From the NCBI GenBank assembly GCA_002410505.1, contig DHSO01000045.1, positions 17,036 through 81,035 of the forward strand: DNA of 64,000 bases. The letters run 5' to 3'. The notes below the pieces were generated by a model. It was not told the origin of the DNA and did not search any database. It saw nothing but the letters and a program-made list of their open reading frames with translations. This document shows, one piece after another, positions 54,999-63,326 of the stretch (position 1 is its first letter; the number at the start of each line of letters is the position of its first letter). Origin of the DNA: Cloacimonetes bacterium UBA5284 (lineage in GTDB: Bacteria; Cloacimonadota; Cloacimonadia; Cloacimonadales; Cloacimonadaceae). The translations under genes were made by a program, and so were the position numbers.

Positions 54999-56783
54999 AT
55001 GCTCGAAGACTTGAGAAAGAAACAGAAAGTCATCATCTATTTTGTGGCCATCATCTTCATCTTGGGGATGGGAGCCGTTGGAGTTGTGGAGATTTTCACA
55101 CCAAAGCCATATGTTGGCAAAGTTGCAGGCACGAAGATCAGTTTTGAGATGTATCAAAACAAAATTCAAGAGGTGTATGCCAGATATAGCGAAAGCAACC
55201 CCAATCAACCGATTGATGACGGCACCCGCCAAAACCTGGAAAACCAAGCCTGGCAGGAGCTGGTGGATGGAATCCTCTGGGACAAGCAAATCAAAAAGCA
55301 CAAAATTAAGATCAAAGACGACGAGATCCTTACTGAAATGCAGAACAATCCGCCTGAGGATCTCATGCAAAATCCCGCATTACAAACAGAAGGAAGATTT
55401 GACCCCAGTAAGTATATAGCAGCACTAAAGAACGATCCCAATCTGTTTGTGATCCTGGAAGACTATTATAAAAGCTACCTGCCCCGCAAACGCCTTCAAG
55501 ATAAGATTATGGCAGATGCCGGGATCACTATGGACAGCTTGAAAGCGGAATACATCAAAGAAAACGATATCGTACGCGGCAAAATGATCTTCTTCGATTA
55601 CAATACTATCAAGGATGTAGAAGTAAGCGACGAGGACATCCAGAAGTATTATGACGATAATAAAGAAGAAGAGTACAAAAAGGGCCCCGCGTCCAGAATG
55701 CAATACCTCGTCTTTGAGGAGAAACCTTCAGACGAAGACCTCGCGGAAGCCAAAAAGAGTGCCGATCAACTGGCTGCCAGAGCCAAAGCCGGTGAAGATT
55801 TTGCCCAATTGGCAATGGATTACTCTGATGATCCCGGTTCCGGACAGAACGGCGGATCGCTGGGAGTATTTGGAAAAGGCCAGATGGTTCCGGAATTTGA
55901 AGCAGCTGCTTTCAACCTGAAAGAAGGCGATATATCGGATCCCGTCAAGAGTGATTTTGGTTGGCATATTATCCGCGTGGATCGCATTGTAAGCACAGAT
56001 CCAGCCAACCCACAGGTAGAAGCCAGACACATATTGGTGAAGGTGGAAGCCAGCGAGACCACCAAGATCGAGATTGCCGAAAAGGCTCAGGAAGTCCGGG
56101 ATATGCTGAAAAAGAAGAAGATGGACGATGTCGCCAAAGAACTGGAGATGGAGCCTCAAGACAGCGATTGGGTAGCTCATGATGCGCAATATATCGCCGG
56201 AATCGGTCAATTGCCCCAGATGATATCCTGGATGGCAGAAGCCAAGAAAGGCAAAGTGAGTGAAGTTATCAGAGATCAGCAAGGTCGCATGATCGTGGGA
56301 AAGATCACAGAAAACGTGAAAAGCTACTACGAAGATTTTGACAAAGTGCGTCCTCGCATACGCTATGAACTGGAAAAAGAGCAAAAAATAGCCAAAGCCA
56401 AAGTGAAAGCCGATGAATTTGCCGCCAAATACGATCCTTCCGAATACTTCGATAAAGCCGAGGCTGAAGGTTGGAAAGTATATGACGTAAACAACTTCAA
56501 ACGTGGGAACAGCGCAGCCGGAATCGGCATCTCAGAGATGTTTGCTGATGCAGCCCTGAAGCTGAATGAAGGCGAGATCAGCCCCGTGGTACACGACCCC
56601 AAGGGAAGCTACGTCATCAAGGCCGAAAGCCGTACCAAACCGGACATAGCTGCTTTTGAAAAAGATACCGACAAGCAGAAAGAAATTCGCGAGAAAATGG
56701 AAAACCTGGCCTTCTCACGCTGGTATCAACAGATGCGGGAAGACGCCAAGATTGAAGACCGTCGAGCCGAATTTGGCTTGTAA
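54999..56783 (+). CDS. PpiD/SurA-type peptidylprolyl isomerase chaperone
   Basis: 594 residues. One membrane segment near the N-terminus (VIIYFVAIIFILGMGAVGVVEIF, ~9-32), then SurA_N/PpiD-like helical domain, parvulin (rotamase) domain around 215-320 (GPASRMQYLVFE..., GGSLGVFGKGQMVPEFEAAAFNLKEGDISDPVKSDFGWHIIRV), and a second rotamase-like segment (EARHILVKVE) with a C-terminal domain (NEGEISPVVHDPKGSYVIKA). A fold chaperone for envelope proteins anchored in the inner membrane. Start at ATG 54999 with GGAGG 5 bases upstream. Single gene ahead of the phosphohexomutase, separated by a hairpin. Confidence 0.88.
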   Translation: MLEDLRKKQKVIIYFVAIIFILGMGAVGVVEIFTPKPYVGKVAGTKISFEMYQNKIQEVYARYSESNPNQPIDDGTRQNLENQAWQELVDGILWDKQIKKHKIKIKDDEILTEMQNNPPEDLMQNPALQTEGRFDPSKYIAALKNDPNLFVILEDYYKSYLPRKRLQDKIMADAGITMDSLKAEYIKENDIVRGKMIFFDYNTIKDVEVSDEDIQKYYDDNKEEEYKKGPASRMQYLVFEEKPSDEDLAEAKKSADQLAARAKAGEDFAQLAMDYSDDPGSGQNGGSLGVFGKGQMVPEFEAAAFNLKEGDISDPVKSDFGWHIIRVDRIVSTDPANPQVEARHILVKVEASETTKIEIAEKAQEVRDMLKKKKMDDVAKELEMEPQDSDWVAHDAQYIAGIGQLPQMISWMAEAKKGKVSEVIRDQQGRMIVGKITENVKSYYEDFDKVRPRIRYELEKEQKIAKAKVKADEFAAKYDPSEYFDKAEAEGWKVYDVNNFKRGNSAAGIGISEMFADAALKLNEGEISPVVHDPKGSYVIKAESRTKPDIAAFEKDTDKQKEIREKMENLAFSRWYQQMREDAKIEDRRAEFGL

Positions 56784-56792
56784 TATCTGAAA

Positions 56793-56857
56793 CATCCGGC
56801 TGAATGCCGTTAGATAATGGATGCGGAAGCCCGGATGGTTTTCGCATCCTTTACTTT
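56793..56857 (+). terminator. Terminator or attenuator between ppiD-like gene and hexomutase
   Basis: Stem GGATGCGGAA (56819-56828) pairs TTTCGCATCC (56840-56849), followed by TTTACTTT. Its loop has CCGGATG (56831-56837), perfectly complementary to CATCCGG (56793-56799) upstream, so a pseudoknot or an alternative fold is possible. No ligand is evident. Confidence 0.6.
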
Positions 56858-56872
56858 CATAAGGAGAATAGC

Positions 56873-58228
56873 ATGAGCAAACTGATGACAAGCGTCAGCG
56901 GAGTACGGGGGATATTTGGCGATACCCTCACACCGCCTGTAGTGCAAAAATACGTGGCGAGCTTTGCCGCCATGCAGAAAAAAACTTTTGGCAAAGGCAG
57001 GATCATCATTGGCAGGGACAGCCGTACCACCGGTCTGGCGATGATGCACAACATCGCATCCACCATCATGAGTATCGGCCTGGACGTTACAGATCTGGGT
57101 GTCGTTTCCACTCCCACGGTGCTATTGGCAGTGGAGGAAAGCGATGCCATCGGCGGAATCGCGATCACTGCATCCCACAATCCCCCGCAGTGGAACGCGA
57201 TGAAGTTTGTGGATCAAGATGGCATGTTCCTGGCCCCGGACAAAGCTGCCAGGTTTCTGCAAGATGTGGATCAACCGGTTACTTGGGCAGATTGGCAGTC
57301 CGTGGGCAGCATGAATACAGATTTTGATGCCATTCAAAGGCATATAGATAAAGTGCTGAACATTCCCTATCTGAATGTGGAAGCCATCCGAAAGCAACGG
57401 ATAAAAGTGGTTCTAGATTCCGTGAATGGAGCTGGAGGCTTGATCTCACCGGTGTTGCTGAAAGCACTGGGTTGCACGGTAGTCGGGATTAATAGCGAGC
57501 CTACCGGAGTGTTTGCGCATCCGGCAGAACCGCTAAATCACAATCTTACACAGCTTGAGGATGCGGTAAAGGCTCATTCCGCTGACATCGGTTTTGCCAC
57601 CGATCCGGATGTTGACAGACTCTCGATCGTGGATGAACATGGCAGATGCATCGGAGAAGAACTCAGTGTGGTTCTGGCGCAATGCTTTGTATTGCCAAAG
57701 AAACGCGGAGATATCGTGGTAAATCTTTCCACCTCAATGCTCAGCGAGGACATCGCTGCCAAATACGGTGTGAAAGTCCATCGTAGCAAGGTGGGGGAGA
57801 TCAATGTGGGTAAAAAGATGCAGGAGATTTTGTCCCCGATCGGCGGTGAAGGCAATGGCGGCATCATCTGCCCGGAAGTACACTATACCCGCGACGCACC
57901 TGCCGGAATGGCTCTGATCCTAGGACTGCTGGCCGAAAGTGGCAAGACCGTATCGGAATTGGTACAAGAACTGCCAAAATACTATTTTGCCAAAGATAAA
58001 CTGGAGCTTAATCCCTCAGATATGGATGGAGCCATGGCAAAAGTGCCTACCATTCTGCAAGGTTACCGGATCGATACCCAAGATGGCATCAAAGGCACGA
58101 AAGACAAACATTGGATTCACATCCGCAAATCCGGCACGGAGCCCATTATTCGAGTATATGTGGAGAGCGAAAGCCAGGCATGCAGCGATCAACTCTGCCG
58201 GCAGACCATTGCCAAATTGAAACCTTAA
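56873..58228 (+). CDS. Phosphohexomutase (PGM/PMM/GlmM family)
   Basis: 451 residues. Phosphoserine loop ITASHNPPQWNA (Ser101), metal loop TDPDVDRL, sugar loop GGEGNGGII and C-terminal phosphate site RKSGTEPIIRVY are all present. Interconverts hexose 1- and 6-phosphates; I cannot tell whether glucose, mannose or glucosamine is preferred. The order of family motifs fits archaeal/bacterial-type phosphoglucosamine/phosphomannomutase. Start at ATG 56873 with AAGGAG at 56861-56866. Confidence 0.9.
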   Translation: MSKLMTSVSGVRGIFGDTLTPPVVQKYVASFAAMQKKTFGKGRIIIGRDSRTTGLAMMHNIASTIMSIGLDVTDLGVVSTPTVLLAVEESDAIGGIAITASHNPPQWNAMKFVDQDGMFLAPDKAARFLQDVDQPVTWADWQSVGSMNTDFDAIQRHIDKVLNIPYLNVEAIRKQRIKVVLDSVNGAGGLISPVLLKALGCTVVGINSEPTGVFAHPAEPLNHNLTQLEDAVKAHSADIGFATDPDVDRLSIVDEHGRCIGEELSVVLAQCFVLPKKRGDIVVNLSTSMLSEDIAAKYGVKVHRSKVGEINVGKKMQEILSPIGGEGNGGIICPEVHYTRDAPAGMALILGLLAESGKTVSELVQELPKYYFAKDKLELNPSDMDGAMAKVPTILQGYRIDTQDGIKGTKDKHWIHIRKSGTEPIIRVYVESESQACSDQLCRQTIAKLKP

Positions 58229-58962
58229 GCCCTATATAGAGATAGCTGATAACACAGTATAGAGGTGCTGATGGCAAGGTTCAGAGATTCCATACTTCCT
58301 TGCATCCTGATTTTAAGGCGTTCATCTGCCATTGCCATCAGTGCCCTGTCCACTCCGTGAGCTTCACTGCCCAGGATAAATATCTCAGGACCTGCAGAGG
58401 GCAGATATTCCTCCAGCGCTGTGTCCGCGTTCATATCCAGCACCAATTTGCGCGCATTTATAGCGCAAAGAGCATCAATATCCAACACTTGCCAGGCTAC
58501 GGCATAAACCGCGCCTAAAGACGCGCGCACAACCTTGGGATTGGCAAGCTCACAACTAGCGGGAGACAGAAAGATAGCATCCATCCCAAAAGCTGCGGCA
58601 GTGCGGAAGATCGTGCCCAGATTGCCGGGATCGGAAACCCTGTCCAGATATAAAGCCCGGTGAAAGCTTTCAACACCCGGGCGGGGCAAAGGATACAAAC
58701 CGGCTATTCCGGATGGGTGCCCACTATCGCAGATGCGTTTGAGTTCATCTTCACTGCACAATGAAGTAGGAATATCATCAATTCTATCGAACATGGGATT
58801 TGTGGTATACAGCTCCACTGCGTTTATTCCGTATATGTGTAACTGATCTATCAGCCTTTGGCCTTCCACCACGAACATGCCAATATCTTTACGATACTTC
58901 TTCTGTTTCAGTTTTGCTATTTCAGAGATTCTGGCCTTGGATATTCGTTCAATTTGACGCAC
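58225..58962 (-). CDS. SpoU/TrmH-family RNA 2'-O-methyltransferase
   Basis: 245 residues. N-terminal substrate-binding segment (FVVEGQRLIDQL) and SPOUT knot: VSDPGNLGTIFRTAAAFG (motif 1), IFILGSEAHGVDRAL (motif 2), IRMQGSMESLNLAISTSILCYQLS (motif 3). RlmB/TsnR-type, RNA target unknown. Overlaps the hexomutase 3' end by 4 bases on the opposite strand. Its upstream region holds the DnaA-box cluster. Confidence 0.88.
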   Translation of the reverse strand: MRQIERISKARISEIAKLKQKKYRKDIGMFVVEGQRLIDQLHIYGINAVELYTTNPMFDRIDDIPTSLCSEDELKRICDSGHPSGIAGLYPLPRPGVESFHRALYLDRVSDPGNLGTIFRTAAAFGMDAIFLSPASCELANPKVVRASLGAVYAVAWQVLDIDALCAINARKLVLDMNADTALEEYLPSAGPEIFILGSEAHGVDRALMAMADERLKIRMQGSMESLNLAISTSILCYQLSLYRA

Positions 58963-58984
58963 CGGATAGCTCCTTGTTTATCAG

Positions 58985-59104
58985 TTATCTACAGACTTAT
59001 CCACAGTTAAAAGTGGATAAGTGAGAAACGCTAAATAGTTGTTATATATATACATGCATATATTCCATATATGGGCTGAAGTACTTATCCACATCTTATC
59101 CACA
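58985..59104. other. DnaA-box cluster with AT-rich stretch (oriC-like)
   Basis: Perfect TTATCCACA at 58997-59005, 59085-59093 and 59096-59104; TTATCTACA at 58985-58993; TTATCCACT on the minus strand at 59012-59020. Between them 59031-59078 is almost pure A/T with runs of TATATA. The 163-base gap is otherwise gene-free. This is the layout of a replication origin. dnaA is not in the window. Confidence 0.6.
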
Positions 59105-59125
59105 TCGTTATAAGCGCCTGTCTTT

Positions 59126-60799
59126 TTACAAGATAGCAAGCTTGCTCCTGAGGCGCTTGCCTTTAGCTCTATACTCTATTATATACATTCCCCTTTTCAG
59201 AGAGCCAAAGCCGGGGATATCTTGCAGCATGATGCTCCCCACAGGATCCATCAGCGTGTCGGAGCTGAATGAAACCAGCTTTTGCCCTTTGATGTTATAA
59301 AGAGAAAGCTGTGCGCTATCTATATTGTCAGCTTCCAGATACCAATCCAAAAAAGCGGGGTAACCTGTTTTTACAGGATTTGGGCGGACTACCAGGCTTG
59401 CCACGGGCATTTCTCGCTCATAATCGATGCTAAGTGTCTGCGATGCATTGCCGGACTGATCAAGCGCGTATATCCGGCAATTCCCGGAGCTGTCGATAGG
59501 GAAGCTGACTTGGAAATCACCGGCGTACATCGGGGGGTAAAGCCAAATATCGGCATGATCACTCTGCACATGATAATACAAAGAATCCACATCTACCGGT
59601 GCTTCAAAATGTAGATGCAGACGGCCATGGTATTGATATTGACGCTTCAGTTTCGGCGCTGCGGGAGCGTACTGATCGTCTCCCAGAGCGGCATTCACTA
59701 CACTTAACCATGAGCTTTGCGCAAAAGCAAGCTGCATGTATATTTCCCAAACTGTAGCAAAATTGTAACGGACATCGGGAAACCATATTGCGAGACTGCT
59801 CAAATCCGGCTGGTAGTAGGTGCTGGAATACGCGGATGCTATTATGAGCTGTTCCAAATGTTGCAAAGCCAAGGAGCTTTGTTGGGGCAGGATAGCGTAT
59901 TCAATTATTCTCGTAAGCATCTGTTTCATATCCACATCCGCGTAAGCAGTATTCATATCGTAGAGATCTTCGCGTATCTTCATCAATTGAGTTGCGTAGA
60001 GCTTGAGCTTGCGAGAGTAACCGGCAAAGAAATCGTAGAAACTGTTTAGTTCCGAAGTATCTATGGCGGAGCAGCTTATGTTCAAAAAGTAGTTGGATGG
60101 ATTATTCTGTGTTCCGGGTAGATAGTGTTCCAGATACAAATTTGGGATTTGAGAGGCCACTGAGTGGGGATCTTGGGAAAAGAGAGGGATCATCGTCTGA
60201 TATGGAAAACCTTTCACAGGTACCAGATCCGCAGAACCTATGATGTAATCCGCAAAATGCCTCAATTCATATGCGATCTCTATGCTTTGCATACTACAGG
60301 CATCAAACAGCAAGATATCCAGTTTCGGTACACCGGAAAACGCTGCACTAAGCTCGCCATTGGCTACCCTTATCGCGTTTCCACTTTCTTCGTCTACAGA
60401 GATGTATTTATTTTGCTTGTACCAGCTATCGCCATGAGACCAAATGATCAGCATCTTTCGGGAAGCCGGGTAATTATCGAAACCCCATAACATGAATTCT
60501 TGCAAAGTATGGGGATCGCCGCTGTCAACCGTTCCTAAGCTTTGTAATATGCGGGAATTGAAACCGGCTTGTGGTTTATGTTCGATTTTGTAGCGCTTAG
60601 CTCCACTTTCGGGTAGATCCAACTGTACGATCAAGTTTAACCCGGCAGCTTGTTCTATTTGCTCCATATCTTGCAGATTTTCCAGCGCTTGAGCGGCGAG
60701 ATCGTTGTCGGCTCCCATATAGATCAATACAGTCCAGTCTTCGGCAAAAAGAGCCGTGCAAAAAAAAATCAGACCCAAGAGCAAGTATTGTCGTTTCAT
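59126..60799 (-). CDS. Clostripain-type (C11) cysteine protease with C-terminal sorting-like domain
   Basis: 557 residues. Signal peptide (MKRQYLLLGLIFFCTALFAED), then C11 caspase-like fold: TVLIYMGADNDLAAQAL, catalytic His122 (IIWSHGDSW), catalytic Cys168 (LLFDACSMQ). The last ~85 residues (VRPNPVKTGYPAFLDWYLE...LSLYNIKGQKLVSF...GMYIIEYRAKGKRLRSKLAIL) are like type IX-secretion/FlgD-Ig sorting domains, so the enzyme would be exported and may stay at the surface. Start ATG 60799 chosen for the signal peptide; the frame is open to 60868. It lies 79 bases downstream of butyrate kinase. Confidence 0.88.
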   Translation of the reverse strand: MKRQYLLLGLIFFCTALFAEDWTVLIYMGADNDLAAQALENLQDMEQIEQAAGLNLIVQLDLPESGAKRYKIEHKPQAGFNSRILQSLGTVDSGDPHTLQEFMLWGFDNYPASRKMLIIWSHGDSWYKQNKYISVDEESGNAIRVANGELSAAFSGVPKLDILLFDACSMQSIEIAYELRHFADYIIGSADLVPVKGFPYQTMIPLFSQDPHSVASQIPNLYLEHYLPGTQNNPSNYFLNISCSAIDTSELNSFYDFFAGYSRKLKLYATQLMKIREDLYDMNTAYADVDMKQMLTRIIEYAILPQQSSLALQHLEQLIIASAYSSTYYQPDLSSLAIWFPDVRYNFATVWEIYMQLAFAQSSWLSVVNAALGDDQYAPAAPKLKRQYQYHGRLHLHFEAPVDVDSLYYHVQSDHADIWLYPPMYAGDFQVSFPIDSSGNCRIYALDQSGNASQTLSIDYEREMPVASLVVRPNPVKTGYPAFLDWYLEADNIDSAQLSLYNIKGQKLVSFSSDTLMDPVGSIMLQDIPGFGSLKRGMYIIEYRAKGKRLRSKLAIL

Positions 60800-60877
60800 G
60801 AGGATAAAGAGCGAAATAAAGCAGGAAATCCGGTATGGCGCACCGGATTCCCCAAGCATTTGTCGCAAGATTATTTA

Positions 60878-61957
60878 TTAGTAAGTATAGTCCATGGCTT
60901 CTTCCTGGCCTTTCAGCACCCGGATACCGCCCTGACATAGCGCTTCCATCTCTTTTTCGCCGGGATACAGGTGAATATTGGCGATAAAGGAGCAGCGCGT
61001 TTGGATCTCGTTCACGATAAAATCGTTGTATACCAAACCTCCGGATAGGAAGATGGCGTCCACCTTTCCGGAAAGCACGGTAGCGCAAGCTCCAATTTCT
61101 TTGGATACTTGGTAACACATCGCCTGAAGGATCAGTTTTGCTTTTTCATCCCCTGCCTGGATGCGTTTATTTACTTCGATTCCGCTGTCTGTGCCCAGAT
61201 ATGCCATCAATCCGGCGGTCTTGGTAAGGTATGTTGTGAGCTCTTTTTTCGTGTATTTGCCGCTGTAAGCCAGGTCCAGCAAATCGCCAATGGGTAAAGC
61301 TCCGGCTCGCTGAGGGGAGAAGGGCCCCATCCCCAAAAGCGCGTTGTTCACATCTACCACTCTGCCACCTTTGATTGCCGCTATAGAGATGCCTCCGCCC
61401 ATATGGACGCCGATGAGATTTACATTCGCAATATCTTTACCCAGTTCTTTGGCCATCAACCGCGCAATATAGCGGATATTGAGGGCGTGCAACAGGCTTT
61501 TGCGTTCTATCTCCGGAATGCCGGATATTCTGGCTATATCGTCAAATTCATCCACAACCACCGGATCCACGATGAAGCCGGGAATGCCAAGATCTTCGGA
61601 GACAGCATTGGCTATGAAGGCACCCAGGTTTGACGCATGAATGCGTCCCCATAGCGCAGGATCCTGCAGATCGCGCATCATGCTCTTGCCGATCTTCATG
61701 GTGCCACCGCTAACCGGCCGCACCAATCCGCCTCGACCTACAACGGCGTGCAGGCTTTTGGGATCAACGTTGTTTTCACGCATGGCTTCCATAACCAATC
61801 CCTTGCGGAAATCGTGTTGTTCGATGATTCCGCCAAATTTGTCCAATTCTGCCGGATCATGGCGCAGAGTCTTTTCAAACACAGGTTGATCATCGTCGTA
61901 AACCGCTATCTTGGTAGAAGTTGAGCCGGGATTAATCGCGAGAACGCGGTAGGTCAT
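60878..61957 (-). CDS. buk: Butyrate kinase
   Basis: 359 residues, acetokinase superfamily. INPGSTSTKIAVYDDD, GRGGLVRPVSGGTM, VGVHMGGGISIAA and FLSGGLVYND are the family motifs. Converts butyryl-phosphate and ADP to butyrate and ATP, so it supplies ATP in fermentation. No phosphotransbutyrylase (ptb) gene is adjacent in the window. ATG 61957 with GGAGG 5 bases upstream. Confidence 0.94.
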   Translation of the reverse strand: MTYRVLAINPGSTSTKIAVYDDDQPVFEKTLRHDPAELDKFGGIIEQHDFRKGLVMEAMRENNVDPKSLHAVVGRGGLVRPVSGGTMKIGKSMMRDLQDPALWGRIHASNLGAFIANAVSEDLGIPGFIVDPVVVDEFDDIARISGIPEIERKSLLHALNIRYIARLMAKELGKDIANVNLIGVHMGGGISIAAIKGGRVVDVNNALLGMGPFSPQRAGALPIGDLLDLAYSGKYTKKELTTYLTKTAGLMAYLGTDSGIEVNKRIQAGDEKAKLILQAMCYQVSKEIGACATVLSGKVDAIFLSGGLVYNDFIVNEIQTRCSFIANIHLYPGEKEMEALCQGGIRVLKGQEEAMDYTY

Positions 61958-62218
61958 AATACCTCCAGAGAGTAATAAATATGTTTTTTACCAAATTCGC
62001 TATTTGCGGTATCTTGTCAACAGTTTTAGTCCAAAATACTATTCCGGCGGACTGATCCGGGAAAAATCCGAAAATTGCGACGTTATCACTCTCCATTATT
62101 ACTGTGGTTTGTGTCTCCTTGTGTCTGTCAAATGTGTCTGTCCATTGAGCTGCCCATTAGAAATAGTGTTTATCTCATATTTTCTCCCTCTATTGATGGC
62201 GTTCATCACTTCTTTATC

Positions 62219-62272
62219 AAGCCTTCATCAAGCGTTAATTATTAACGCTTGATTAACGCTTGATGAAGGCTT
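62219..62272. repeat. 20-bp perfect inverted repeat
   Basis: Arms AAGCCTTCATCAAGCGTTAA (62219-62238) and TTAACGCTTGATGAAGGCTT (62253-62272) with a 14-base loop that repeats TTAACGCTTGA. No T-tract. It lies 260 bases upstream of butyrate kinase (transcribed away). Confidence 0.85.
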
Positions 62273-62324
62273 GGTTAAGGATACGCTCAGAGGGTGAAAA
62301 AGAGCTGATAAAGGTATAATACAG

Positions 62325-62549
62325 AGTCTCAAGTAATTTTGCAAATCGTATCACATTCGTTGCAAATCTGCTGAAAATGGGAGAGGGGAGTATCACGATT
62401 TTTGCAAATGAGTATCACGACTTCTACAAATGGGAGTATCAAGTAATTTTGCAAATGAGTTTCCATATCTGAATACAGGCAAAGACGTTAAGTGTTTGAG
62501 TGCTCCAATTCGATAAAATATGGGTGAGTATCACGATTTTTGCAAATTT
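62325..62549 (+). repeat. Array of six ~23-bp direct repeats (array 2)
   Basis: Units start near 62325, 62348, 62389, 62411, 62435 and 62527. Core AGTATCACGATTTTTGCAAAT, with AAGTAATTTTGCAAAT and ACGACTTCTACAAAT variants. It shares TCAC/GCAAAT with array 1 and has the same order: array, hairpin, tail. Confidence 0.78.
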
Positions 62550-62586
62550 CTGAGGGATGAGACGCGTGCCTCTGAATACAAAATAT

Positions 62587-62631
62587 CGTGGGGAGCACCG
62601 GGCGGTGTCCCCACGACTCGGAGGGCATTCT
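62587..62631. other. Hairpin 2 with conserved tail
   Basis: Arms CGTGGGGA (62587-62594) and TCCCCACG (62608-62615) enclose CACC/GGTG. Compared with hairpin 1, the second pair is G-C instead of A-T, a compensatory change. Tail CGGAGGGCATTCT is identical to copy 1. No strong T-tract in this copy (ATATTTTG on the minus strand). Confidence 0.75.
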
Positions 62632-62798
62632 ATGTAGGGTCTGTAGGCTGTATGCAATGTGAGATAAGGCTGCATTTCTGTCAATAAAGATTCTTGCACA
62701 TCCTTTATCATATTGAGCGGAAAGGACTTGACCACGGTTGCGAGGGGTGTACAGTAGACCCATTAATTAACAGTCGGGTAACCGAGAAGGAGATCAAG

Positions 62799-63128
62799 AT
62801 GACCAAGCAGAACAAGAATCGCAAGGAGCAGGCAACGCTGGAGCAGATGGCAGGATCAGGCAGCCAGATCGTAATAATGAGAGAGGATGGTTAGGAGCAG
62901 CCAATTGAAGAGATAATCGAATCCAAGACCGGATTATGCGATTATCCTTTTGATAAGGACTTTCACTACAAGAACTGGTGGAATCAATTCCGAGGCCCCT
63001 GGCTCAAGTCAGAGACCATGACCGATGAGCAGATCAGGATCAAAGCAGACGATGCCTGGGAATGCGGAGATTACAAAGAGATGATCAACTTGATGGCAGA
63101 GCTGATCTGCAGGCTTCAGCAGAAGTAA
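62799..63128 (+). pseudogene. Phage-like small gene interrupted by an in-frame amber
   Basis: ATG 62799 with AAGGAG 6 bases upstream, reads MTKQNKNRKEQATLEQ..., meets TAG at 62892, then the same frame continues for 77 more codons (EQPIEEIIESKTG..., YKNWWNQFRGPWL, ..AELICRLQQK) to TAA at 63126. The flanking residues (DG-stop-EQ) suggest CAG to TAG. No family known; adjacent genes are phage remnants. Confidence 0.6.
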
Positions 63129-63150
63129 ATCCCTATACCTTATATATAGA

Positions 63151-63180
63151 GCCCGGTTTTTTTATGCCGGGTTTCTCTTT
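63151..63180 (+). terminator. Intrinsic terminator of the amber-interrupted gene
   Basis: GCCCGG (63151-63156) pairs CCGGGT (63167-63172) with T-rich loop and following TTTCTCTTTC. Confidence 0.6.
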
Positions 63181-63188
63181 CGGGTAGT

Positions 63189-63326
63189 CTATGGTGTGTC
63201 TTTGGCGATGGCAAGGATCTGGTACTTGGCTTCTTCTCCTTCAAATTGAGCTCCGATACCGATCGTGATGGTTACCTGTCCCTTATCGGTCTTGGCATTG
63301 TCGATGAAGAGATGTGCGTTGCACAT
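63189..63326 (-). CDS. Small phage-like ORF or gene fragment
   Basis: ATG 63326 opens 45 residues, MCNAHLFIDNAKTDKG...KYQILAIAKDTP, to a TAG at 63189. The sequence looks protein-like (Val/Thr/Ile alternation, acidic). It overlaps the 3' end of the tape-measure remnant by 55 bases in another frame. Possibly the 3' end of a lost gene joined by deletion. Confidence 0.45.
   Translation of the reverse strand: MCNAHLFIDNAKTDKGQVTITIGIGAQFEGEEAKYQILAIAKDTP

Larger units (their letters stand above)
61958..62798. other. Gene-poor region with palindrome and repeat-array module
   Basis: About 840 bases with no supportable gene. It contains the 20-bp palindrome at 62219 and array 2 and hairpin 2 listed below. 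The open frames that cross the hairpin on the minus strand are probably not coding. Confidence 0.6.

Noticed and set aside
61958..62040. TTGACA upstream of butyrate kinase as its promoter.
   Set aside because: The -35 is good but no acceptable -10 at 16-18 bases; not listed.
62439..62763. Minus-strand ORFs across hairpin 2 as genes.
   Set aside because: They run through the hairpin and the repeats and lack ribosome-binding sites; the shared short peptide is explained by the repeated DNA.
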